This document shows, piece by piece, positions 49,206 to 60,144 of a DNA stretch of 64,000 bases. Source of the DNA: Capitella teleta (lineage: Eukaryota > Annelida > Polychaeta > Capitellidae); contig KB311873.1 in assembly GCA_000328365.1 (NCBI GenBank), positions 134,555 through 198,554 on the forward strand. Reading direction: 5' to 3'. The first letter of the stretch is position 1; every line of letters begins with the position of its first letter. The notes under the pieces are model-generated. The model was not told the DNA's origin. It was given only the letters and a program-made list of their open reading frames with translations, and made no database searches. Both the position numbers and the translations under genes were made by a program.

Positions 49206-49699
49206 AGGCAATGTTCATTATTTTTCACATTTATTTCGAACGGTGTTCTTCTCGAGAACTAATTGAAGTTGTTCTCAAATTGTGTACATTCCGTTGACAT
49301 CTGGCATGATATGATTTCAGTCATGTGGGGATGGTTTTGCATAACGTATACCGGTGTGATGCCACCTGTACACAGCGTGCCTTGTCTTGTTTTAGCCAGA
49401 CGACCTCCCCATTTCGCAACTCAATACACGCATTTTGATAAGAGAGGAGGTAGACTAGTGTTTATCGTACGTGCCTAATAGGCTTGTTGCTGACTACCAG
49501 AGGTTCAAAGAGAGCCCCCCAACCTTTTGCCCTTAGTCAAGGCCCTAAATTCCTAGGTATAGCTTTAGGATTCTTGTGTCAAGTAAGCCATGCGCAAAAA
49601 GAAGGACGATGAAATCGTTATAATGAAGTGGCAGACGGAGACACCCACGAGTAATTTATGGCGTACAAATTCATTTGTTTCCTATCTAGCAACTGGAAA
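49206..49699. other. SPO11 upstream region
   Basis: No exon seen. It presumably holds the SPO11 promoter and 5'UTR. An in-frame ATG at 49658 could extend the protein by 14 residues. Confidence 0.4.
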
Positions 49700-52600
49700 A
49701 TGTCATCGGAATACGGCTGCGATGGCGATTGCGCCTACGACGACAACGGCATGCAGCAATCTGACGAACACTCTGTCCCAAGTAGCTACGGAGCCGCCAG
49801 TCTAGTCCTCACTCAAGAGCCAAGACCTGCTTGGGTGGAAGACCACCTCACCCAGACATCAGATCGTGATGGCACCGATGATGATCTCATTGGGCCTGCC
49901 GCCATCACAGAGTTGATCCAGTCTCCCATGGACGCGATAAAAGGCTCGCTTTTGCGGCTCCGACAGCGGCATGCCATGGAACATAATCTGAGAACATTGT
50001 GCTCTGATGAAGACACTGGTAAACTGGCCTACAATTAGTTAATTACACTGCTGCTATGTGATCAGACTTAAATTAAAAAGTAAATAGAATTTAACAGTGA
50101 ATGTCACCCAGCAAGCAAACGAGAACGTTCTGAAAAAGACCGGCTTTGAAATGTTAACGGTATAAAATGTAGTGCTTGGTAAATTTGGAACAACATGCAG
50201 ATTGCTGTATATATAGGTGTATAGCGTCATCAGTTTACTTTTTTAATTGGTGAATGAATTGAAATCCAATAATACCTTGTGTTTCCCAATAACTCATGCA
50301 TCAGAATCCGACCAGGAAGCACGCCAAATAAATGGATGCATTACCAGGTAGGTCACCTGAAACATGCATGGCGTGCATGGGTGATTACGTAACAATACTT
50401 ATCACACGCAGCGCAGATGTTCTGAGAAGGGTCGAGGCAGTCGTCGCGAGTGTCATAGACAGTGTTTCAAAGAACGAACCGCCAATACTTGTCTCACACA
50501 ACAGAACCACATGGAATAACATCAGGTAGAAATAACATAGCTGTTTCATCAGTTGTGTGGATCTCGTGCACGGCTGACACCGTGTTCATGTCAACGCTTA
50601 GAAATTCATGCTGGTACTGATTGGCCGATGGGATATAATTCAAATTGTTCGCATCACATATATCTCGGTCAACCAGAGCCTCTCTTTAGCTAGCGCCTAA
50701 CTTATGACTACGCATTCGCTCTGTATGGGTATTGTTGTCATTACTTCCTAACTCACTTCAGTTTTGATCCGAGTAAAGGTCTCGTCATGAATTACAGTCC
50801 CTCTGTTAAAACCATTCGCCTCAACTCAGCAAATTCTGCACAGAAGTTTGGTGAGCATGTTTTATGGAACGAACGATCTCGAGGTTCACCTGTTGGCGTG
50901 TCTTCAGCTCTTACGATGAAAGTACTTTCCAAAGTTCACCAGTTGGTCAGAACAGATACTTTCTGCACCAAAAGGTTCGCTGTTGCTAGTCTATTTTACA
51001 ATGACTAAACTTCAATCGGTCGATGTCCACCCCCACAGAGAACTCTACTACCAAGACGTAAAACTCTTTCCTGGACAAAGCACGCTGGATGACATCGTCG
51101 ATGACGTGGCGTGCATGCTACAGGTGCCGAGATGGAACCTACACATTGTGAGATGATATTAAACCATAAACTGAACCTAATAAGCATTATTGTCAATCAC
51201 ACAGTTGGCGACATCGAAAGGATTGGTGGCGGGAGATTTGTTCTTCACTTCAGGAGATGGCGAACACATTGATTGTTCATCGACTGGCACAGTGGGGGGG
51301 TTGCATGCGTATTCTATTCATATTAATCTTTTTATTCAGGGCGTTCTGATCCCCAACCATGTTCAGGGGATTAGCAGTTAAGTCGACTTACTGATGCCCG
51401 TTTAACACACAGTTTGTATTAACGTACTTTTCCAGCAGATCTCCAAACAGAAGCAGAGTTTGTGTTAGTTGTGGAGAAAGACGCCACGTTCCAATTACTG
51501 CTTGATCAGAAATTACGTCAGTACGTCGGACCTCATATTCTCATTACGGTGTGTATTCCTTTCATTATACTAGCTCACTAGTATATGATTATCGCCACCG
51601 AGGATCCAGGGTATCATATAATTCATATTCACATGATATTTATGACTTATTGTAATGCTCAGCGAACGAAACGGAAGCAATTTTGCCATTCTGCCCTTAA
51701 CAAAAGTACACGTACTTCATGTGCATCACCGGTTCCACAAGATGTAACCGACGATCATCACGAATCCTCTGTTACATACTGGTCTCATTGGCTCCCTGGG
51801 CGAGAAAGGAGAAGATCTAGTAGAATGGGCCAGGCAGAACAATTTTATCATTGGTAACACTTGGTTCAAAGAGCCAGCACGCAGAAGGTGGACATGGAGA
51901 AGCCCAGGACATAACATCCGCAATCAAATTGATTATATACTGGTGCAAGAACGATTTAGGAATTCTCTCAAGTGCTGTAAGTCATATCCCGGAGCCGACT
52001 GTGGGAGTGACCATAATCCCGTCATAGTAAAAGTTAAGATGAAACTGAAGAAGCTTAGAGAAGCAAAGCCAACCAAGAAACTAGATCTTGGACTATTGAA
52101 GACCGTGCCGAAAGTGAAGGAAGACTTCGTCCTCGAAGTAAACAACCGTTTCCGGCTTGGACATTGTTGACAGAGAAAGCGAAAACGTCGGGCTTGGACT
52201 CAACACCAAGAAAACTTACACCATGGTCATCTTCAAAAAGGCAGACACACCAACATGCAATTTAAAGCTGAAGTACTCCACACTGGTTCAGGTTGAGAAG
52301 TTTAAATATCTTGGTTCCATAATATACAGCGACGGAAGATCTGCGCAGGAAGTAAAAATATACGAATTGCATAATCAAAGAGTGCATTTGCAGATCTATC
52401 CAAAATACTGACTAACCCTCGAATTTCCATGACCACCAGAAAGAGAGTACTGAACTGCTATGTCATTTCAATAATGAAGTACGGCAGCGAGGCTTGGACG
52501 CTGAATAACAGCACAACGAGTATTATTGAAGCGACAGAGATGTGATCCTATTGGAGAATGATGCGAATCTGATAAATGAACAGAATAACAAATGTTGAAG

Positions 52601-53482
52601 TTTTAAGAAGAGCGGGGGAGAGAGGAATCTATTAGAAAGAGCCAAGCAACATTCTTTGGGCATGTGATGAGGAGAAAGAACCTAGAACACCTGGTTACAA
52701 CAGGAAAGATCCAAGGAAAGAGAAGTAGAGGGAGGCAGCGTGAGGAAATCACTGATTGTGTCGCTGGTTAAGGGAAGAACCCATCAATACACTGCATATT
52801 GTGGGAGACAGGGTGCGGTATTGAGCCACGATCGCAAACGCTCATAAGCAAGGCACATAGAAGAATAAGAAGAAGGAGCTTCTGAAACAAGAATCATAGC
52901 GCTCAGTCTTCTAGATCCGGAGCACTTGCCAAGGTTTCACCCAGGGAGCCAATGAGACCGAACCGTATCCGAGCATTTGGGCTCGGCTAACGTCGGATTA
53001 TGTGCATCACATACCTTTGGCTATATATGGAGTGGGTGATCAGAATTGAGAGCAGGTTTTTCTCTCCGCGCCGTCAAACATTTTGAATGCTAACCTTGTG
53101 TGTTTTTTCCCTTTTTCTTCTTCGATGTCTTTATGTTAGCCACATGATTATAGAGGGGTAACTATTATCCGTGGTGTGTGTGGAAGCTCGCACGCAGATA
53201 AAGTGTACAATTACTTGTGGAAAAACAGTTGCTCAGTTCTACAAATAGCATGAATGCATATGCAATTTATGCACCGACATCACTTTTTAGAATCGATGGT
53301 GGCTGCGCGCATTCATTTGTTGGAATTAGCATAAAAATCTCAAAATATCTGACTGACCCGCTCCGTCAGTGATTCGGTGTAATGACTGATAGTTATTCAC
53401 AGTACATGTACGTTATAAACTTTGTTCTGGGCACCCAAGAGAATGCTATGAGCCCATGACTTGATCCTTACCTTGCTTGAGC

Positions 53483-53523
<41 letters not shown>

Positions 53524-55850
53524 AAAACAAAAACAACAGTCCTCTCAAATTCTGCTGATACCATCAGTCTACACGATTTGTCAACACTGCTCTTTCCAAT
53601 ATCTTATGTATATCTTTGAAGAATCGCAGCTTTTACTATGAAGTTGTGGTTATGCCTCAGCATCATGTAAATATTCAGCTTATTCAGCAATTATTTTATT
53701 GGTATACATTTACTTTAGCTCATTAATAATCGAATTTATGAAGCCCTATGCATCAGCAGTAAACAAAGAGAGAGAAAAAACCACGAACTATTTGTGCTAA
53801 TATCTAACGTTGTTTAATGCTATTTTAGGGATTTATCCCAGTCTAAATAACCACCATGACCAATAACCACAAGCATGCATCGGTGTCTCACGTCACCAGG
53901 ATCAACGTTTCACGTCAACGTGTTTTCCTATGCAGGGCAAAGGATTCCCTGACGTCAACACAAGGCTGTTTGTTCGGTTGCTATGGCAACACTTCCGTCT
54001 CCCAACCCTCTGCCTGGTTGACGCTGATCCTCATGGTAAGACACCGCTCTGACGTCATGCAGAGTGTGCAATGCGCTGCATTGCATAACTGCGACAACCC
54101 TGCATGATACGATCATGCGAGGTTATAATTTTTTTTCCCACTTCCCTCTGGCAGGTTTAGAGATAATGTCGACTTATAAGTATGGATCTAAGGTGAGAAT
54201 TCAGGTTCATTTGTTTGTTGTTGTTATTGTCGAAGAGCCCCGGTGAGGGGGGGGGGGACACCACACCTTAATGCACGCTAAAATTGCTAACGTCAAACTT
54301 AAATGCAGCTGAACTGCGTTGCTAAATAATTAATTATCGAACATGAATTAAGAGTTTAGGGAAAATAAACCACACACCCAAAGCTCACTAAAAAATTAAT
54401 TAATTTACAACTTATACACAAACGAGCTATTCTATTTTAAAATCACTATGTTACAAATGATGCTTTTATTGTTTCATGGTGCTAGTATATAATGTATATT
54501 ATGATAACGCATTGAATTTCATGGGCGCTCAACTTCCTTATTGCATGTAGTTCGATTTGTGGTTATGGCGAGTATTTGTCACGTAGGAATTCCATCCAGG
54601 GTCGGCTTTTGTGAGATATCAAACCCCATGCAGGTGTCTTTGATGTTGATCTAATGATGGGCACCGTGGCTAAATGTATACATGATTTATTCTATAGTGA
54701 ACATAACTGATCTACTAAGACCAATATTTTTCATAAACCGGAAAAGGCATGACGTAGCAAAAGAGAACAGAAAATAGATAACTCAACCAACAACGCATTG
54801 TTGGCAGACTGCCAGCCACACGGGATCTGAGGCAGTGAGAGTTTAATTCATATCCATAATCTCGGATTCCTTTGGAGTGATGCATATGTACATGCATACA
54901 GACTTTTGAGGGGTATTAATTATGTATTTCTGATGCCCTCCAAAATATTGTACAGATGTATTTAATTAATAAGTTAGTAAATAGACGCTTGTTAAATTTG
55001 TATTTACAGTGTGGGCCAAAAGTAGTCTATCTACATGTTAAAAAGAAAACTTCAAAATTTGCTCAAATTTATCCATTATTCCAAAAATTTTCTGCCGTTC
55101 GCCGCATCGTAAATGCATAGGCATAAGTGTTGCTGAACTTAATTAACATATTGTATTAATACTAATTGCATATTAAAATTAATCCAGATCAAACTAACTA
55201 AGATACACGTAACTCCAGTCGAGAGGTAATCAATACACAAGAATACCCAGGTGTTACACAGCATGCACTATTTAGGAGCCTAATTTCAGTGCATGTGAAT
55301 TACATGCATCGACATCTGTGTAAACAGGTGTGGTATAGCGGTTTTATTACGTCAAAATGAAATAGGTGAACACCTCAATCTGTTTCCTCATGAAATTTCT
55401 CTTCGGGAAATAAATTGCTCTGTTGAATATTCAGGCGCAGAGTTTCGAGGCGAACCACCTGACCGTTCCATCTCTGCGATGGCTGGGCATTCTGCCAAGC
55501 GAAGTTCAAAGGTCAGAGCGTACCATCCACATCCAGGGCGTTTACGTTTCTTCTGTTGCAGATTGATTCCGAGCACCAATGGCCTCATGCAATTGACTGA
55601 AAGAGACATCAAAAAAGCCAACGAACTCTTAACTAGACCGTACTTATCGGCACAACCTTTGTGGAAAACGGAGGTTGGGAGCATGGGAACATTGTCCATG
55701 ATTTTCTTTATGAATTTCGTTATGTTTCAGATAGAATATCTCATCAAAACGAAGATGAAAGCAGAGATCCAATGTCTCTCTCAGATCGCCATCGATTTTC
55801 TCAGTAACATCTACTTACCAAACAAGATTCGCAATTCATCCTGGCTCTGA
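49700..55850 (+). CDS. SPO11: SPO11, meiotic double-strand-break enzyme (14 exons)
   Basis: Type IIB topoisomerase A-like subunit that cuts DNA to start meiotic recombination. Exons: 49700-50018, 50305-50347, 50412-50525, 50762-50850, 50908-50974, 51039-51147, 51205-51291, 51340-51376, 51439-51548, 53936-54035, 54155-54192, 55435-55511, 55562-55673, 55731-55850. Phases agree, giving 473 aa (human 396); the extra length is an unalignable N-terminal exon. Landmarks: S-A-Q-K-F; V-L-S-K-V-H-Q-L-V; T-K-R-E-L-Y-Y with the catalytic Tyr as the second Y; T-S-K-G-L-V-A-G; the Toprim motifs V-V-E-K-D-A-T-F and V-D-A-D-P-H-G; then F-E-A-N-H-L-T-V-P, R-W-L-G-I-L-P, R-P-Y-L and K-M-K-A-E-I-Q with Y-L-P-N-K near the end. 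The donor at 51292 (GTGGGG) is weak, but it gives exact spacing to the human protein. The 2.4-kb intron after 51548 hosts a dead RTE LINE. Confidence 0.95.
51775..52870 (+). mobile_element. Internally deleted RTE/BovB-like LINE in a SPO11 intron
   Basis: The endonuclease end reads W-A-R-Q-N-N-F-I-I-G-N-T-W-F, R-N-Q-I-D-Y-I-L-V and Y-P-G-A-D-C-G-S-D-H-N, classic for RTE-group elements. Within a few bases of 52150 it jumps to a late reverse-transcriptase segment (F-K-Y-L-G-S-I-I, then Y-G-S-E-A-W-T-L-N) and a C-terminal stretch to about 52830. The catalytic palm is missing and later frames are broken. It lies in the same orientation as SPO11. Confidence 0.8.
53484..53522 (+). repeat. Poly(A) run of 39 bases in a SPO11 intron
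   Basis: Uninterrupted A run followed by AAC/AAAAC words. It may be a retroposon tail, but no body is recognised directly before it. Confidence 0.9.
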
Positions 55851-56852
55851 GTGCCAACCATTGAACACAGCTTTATACTTTAGCTGGCAGGGCTACCTTT
55901 CTTTTACACATGCTTCACGGGCACTTTTTGTTATTGTTAATTACTTGAATACTAATACGAGTCGAGTTGACTCAAAGGTATATCATATCATTTTGACATG
56001 CAGTGTGGATTCCAATATTGGAAAATATAATTAATGGAAGTATAAAAGTTTTTTTTTTTAATGCCGGAGCATTCCTTTTATTCATTCCTTCTATTGTAGA
56101 AGGGTTTGATACCATACAACATGAAATGAACCTGTACATTTAGTCACAGACCACATGAAATAGCAGTTCTGCACAGGGAGAAGACAAACGATAAAATTAT
56201 GAAGTAAGACAAAACTCAACACAGAAGCACACTCAGGATAATTTGTGGTTAACATCTAAAATTTTTTGTAAAGTTAACAACGGGTCTCTTATAATTTAAA
56301 CTGTTCTTTTAAACTAAAATTCCCAAACAGAAAATAACAATTCCATAGTAATTTCTTTGGTTAAAAACTAACAATAAAACAATCTAATTAACAAAAAATA
56401 AGCACAATCAGAGAAATAAAAAGATAGGAAACGACAACTGCAACAAGAAACAAATAACAAAGATAATAACAAAAACATTTTGACCAGAGATTCCAACAGA
56501 GTGACTTTCATTCCAGCAGCAAACAAAGAGGTTCCCGGCCTAATTTAGACTAAAAAAAACCTCATAATTAAGCACACAAGTTTCTTATAGAATTAACAAC
56601 GAAGCCCCTTCATTCTGAATTACACCAATAATATACACATTATAAATATATAATAATATATTTAACCAATTTTAATGCCAGATCATATTCACTGAATTTC
56701 AAAAGTCGTTGATCCTGAATAGGAAGAAAAGGTGGAGACGATTTCTTGCTTGAACACACAAAAACTGAGATTTCTTCCAATTACACTGGGATAAATGATT
56801 GCAGAAGCAGCGGCCACAGTCTTATCATGATACAGCGCTTGTTGTCATGGTT
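55851..56852. other. Convergent interval between SPO11 and the Cys-rich gene
   Basis: AT-rich and A-rich; should hold both 3'UTRs. No exon or recognisable repeat seen. Confidence 0.45.
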
Positions 56853-56980
56853 TCAGCCTTTGAAGTAGCACGGCAGACAGGGATCATTCTCCAAGTCTTC
56901 CTTGTCGTGAGGTTTGTCCCGTAGCAAAATACCGGCGCACATGAGGGGCGCACAGAAGACCCAGGCCAGGCAGCACAGCG
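56853..56980 (-). CDS. Alternative last exon d2 of the Cys-rich gene
   Basis: Begins after GTTTAG in phase 1 and encodes A-L-C-C-L-A-W-V-F-C-A-P-L-M-C, then D-K-E-D-L-E-N-D-P-C-L-P-C-Y-F-K-G and a stop. About half its residues match d1 at the same positions. Confidence 0.72.
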
Positions 56981-58536
56981 CTAAACAATAGACAACCGAT
57001 CAGCTATAACGTCGTCTTCAGAATTTCAAAACAAATTCAATCATATTCTTCCGTTATAGAAAGAGGCAATTGTACGCGTTCGATGCTTGTGTTATGGTAT
57101 ACATGGCAGTGAGTGATGTTAGTGGTCAAGCATAACACGGGTAGCAGTGGTCATTTCGAAGGTCCTCCTCATCCACCGGCGATTCACGGAGGCTCCAGCA
57201 GAGGCAGTATACGGGGAAGCAGACGATCCAACCGAGGCAGCACATGCCTATGTACGCACGCAGGGGAGGGAAGGAGGATAGGCAAAGCATAGAGTTAGCC
57301 GGTGAGGGATAAGAGTGCATGTATATACAATGAAACCGGGGCCAATGACTTAAAAAGTGCAAAAAGGTTACATGTGCTTACATTTACCAGTAAATTTTGA
57401 GCTTAGCGTGGACGTATTTGAGATTCAGAAATATCTGAATATGCTAAATGCTGACAGAATCGAGGAAGTTTCCACAACAGTTAGATTCATTTATAAATAT
57501 GCAAACAAAGTCAGAGTGTGTTAAGAAATCTGGAGTGCTGCATTTGGAAAATTTCCACGCATAAAACCTGACACAGATAAACAATGACAACGGAGACAGG
57601 AGATTATAAGTATAAACCACATTTGGACAGATGCCAAAACCGCAGAATGGCTTACAAGCATTATATTTGTTTTTGTAATATTTTAATACCAAGGGTTGTG
57701 CAATTGGTAAAACGAAAATAATCACCTCTGACAAATTTCGTCCTCCTCCGATGACGACGCTCGGAGTTGTTGACGGTTTCCACCGAGTACAGCCTCCCAG
57801 GGGCCTTGATGGGGTACGTCGGTCCCCCGTCCACGGAGGTTGGCAGATCAGCGGGTGGCGCGCTAGAAATGACACAATATATGCATGTGTTGTAGGCCGG
57901 GTTTATATCACTCACGATGGAGTCTGTCGTATATTCGTCTCCTTGAATGGTTTGATCGACTGCTTGTTCAACTCTTTGGGGTCTTCATCTTGCAGCAAAT
58001 TTCGTATCAAATCTGTAAGGAAAAGAAAGATATATCAAAAACATTAGGAATATATATTCTCTCGCAATATGTTTTTAAATTCTAACCGTATAAAAACGCA
58101 GAAACGGCGGGACTAATCTAGATCCGTATCATTCACACGGGAATCAATTCGAAGCGAATAATTTTATAAAATTTTACAATGGAAATAAAGTACAACACAG
58201 CTGAACGGACAGATAGCGTGCTGTGAAACCGAAGCCATAATCATCGGCGAATCAATGCAAACGACGAGCAGCCGAGCGAAGAAATGAACACGAACGACGC
58301 GCAGCAGGAATTTTACAAAAAAATGAAATCGAAAAGATTGGAGATTTGACAAAGCTCACAAAGAATGGAACGGACGAGAGAGGTTTTCGTTAATTCCATA
58401 TAATATTATTTTTCAAATATATCTCACCAGGGGGAGGTTCTGTTGGGCTATTTCCTAAATTCAAGTTGTTCATTTCGGTGACGTACACCATGTCGGACTT
58501 GGAGGTGTTCCACTGCGGAGGAAGACTTTGACAGAT
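56853..58536 (-). CDS. Unrecognised small protein with Cys-rich hydrophobic tail, alternative last exons
   Basis: I do not recognise this gene. Minus-strand exons are 58536-58428, 58012-57916 and 57862-57726, then either 57247-57126 or 56980-56853. Phases 1, 2, 1 agree with both endings. ATG at 58491 would give 139 or 141 aa; more coding exons upstream are possible because the frame is open to the acceptor at 58537. The body is hydrophilic: E-M-N-N-L-N-L-G-N-S, P-T-Y-P-I-K-A-P-G-R-L-Y and a basic E-R-R-H-R-R-R-T-K. The tail is C-C-L-x-W..C, hydrophobic, then D-x-E-D-L-x-N-D-x-C-x-P-C-Y. The Cys cluster and hydrophobic run suggest a membrane-anchored, possibly palmitoylated C-terminus, which is inference. 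Confidence 0.72.
57126..57247 (-). CDS. Alternative last exon d1 of the Cys-rich gene
   Basis: Begins after CATAG in phase 1 and encodes G-M-C-C-L-G-W-I-V-C-F-P-V-Y-C-L-C, then D-E-E-D-L-R-N-D-H-C-Y-P-C-Y-A and a stop. Confidence 0.72.
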
Positions 58537-58871
58537 CTGTGAAAGAGCGGAAAAATAATTAGAGAGATAAAAAATAAAAAATAAATATACTAGTACCATG
58601 ATGCCAGATTATGCGGAGAGTGCTATGTTTTAATATTGTTTAAGAATTGGCGCCGTGTTTATATACGCTATAGGAGCTGGGTCAGCTGGTTATTAGCAGC
58701 ATGATACACACAGGGCATTTGGATATTAAACCATGTCCATGGTTATACATATGGTTACGCATAATATGAAGCATAACCATTGTAATAAATGAACTTTCGC
58801 AATTGAAAATTTATCGCCCCACGATGGGTGATTTGAATAGGAAAGGTGTGTCTAGCCGTCTGGATGCCAAG

Positions 58872-58888
58872 CCCCCCCCCCCCCCCCC
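58872..58888 (+). repeat. Poly(C) run of 17 bases
   Basis: Uninterrupted C run followed by GCCCC. Confidence 0.95.
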
Positions 58889-60084
58889 GCCCCATCGGTA
58901 CGCTCGAAAAGTACTATATTCGTTTAATGCGCCTTTCCACAAAATGCCGACTCCTTCCGAGATCCGATTATTGCGCCTGACGTCGTTGTAATGTGAAAGA
59001 ACAAGTGTTGACCGGGAAAGTATTGTGCTGCAATTGAACTAGGCTTCACGGTATTTGCTGTTAACTGTTTCACGGATTGAGAGATCAATCGAGCGCGCAG
59101 ATCGATCACTATTATTGGTTATAGGTGACCACATAGAAATGTCATGTAAATACTTTTATCAATGCTAGCTGATTGAATCTCAAGTATCGATCTTCAGGGC
59201 TATACTGTTTCAATTATGGGTCATGTACATGTATTTGCAGCCGAATAAAGGTCATATATATTTATGCACCCTAGTAACGGTATGTTGGATAAAATGGCTA
59301 GCTCTTAATATTCTATATAGCATAAAATAAAATAAAAAATATCGATACATTACTGACTCTCTATACCGAAAGTTAATTGCAAATAAGAAATACAGATCAA
59401 AATAAGTTATTTCTACCAAAGTAACAGAGTTATAAGGACAAGAAATGTGTAGGAAAATCAGTAAGTAAGAATTAAGATAATCAAATAAGATAAACTCCAG
59501 TGAAATATAATAAAATGTGTGCAATTGATATTATATAATTATAAGTCAATTTGCGTTATATTAATAAGTCACAAGTGGTTACAGACACATTTAAAGTTAA
59601 GATTTTTTGTTTATTTCAATTCGAGGATTTTGTGCGCTTACTGCAAAATTAGGTTCACTTGTAACTTTGTCAGTTGCCATGCATATCGCGCCCTTTATCG
59701 TTTCATTTCCCGTATATGTTATGCAAACCGGACTTTCCCACTCATTTTTCGATAGTTTTTTTGACATAATATAAATATATTATTACTATAAATCCTCCCG
59801 TATCTGAGCAAGGGTAAAGGTCCTGCAGAATTTCAGCATTGGAGGCTTGGTTAAATCTCGTGGAAATAGTAATTTTATCGTTTTGAGAGTTATCCTTTGA
59901 GTGTTACAGAAAAAGTTAATGAATAGTGAACACTTGAATAACATAACTTTCAATTTTCGAGCGCCAGTCGCGACTGCTGGCTGTCAGCCAATTGGGTCTA
60001 CTTGTTCCGGATTGAGATGATTCATCCTCAAATTCAGCATATTCAGATGTTGTGCGCGTGCTTCGTCTTGGAAAACTTCCAGAT

Positions 60085-60085
<1 letters not shown>

Positions 60086-60143
<58 letters not shown>
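60086..60143 (+). repeat. (CA)n microsatellite
   Basis: About 29 perfect AC dinucleotides. Confidence 0.97.

Positions 60144-60144
<1 letters not shown>

Noticed and set aside
53977-53990. Perfect RFX-like palindrome GTTGCTATGGCAAC
   Set aside because: It lies inside a SPO11 exon and encodes conserved-position residues L-L-W-Q next to the Toprim D-A-D-P-H motif, so coding constraint is the simpler explanation.
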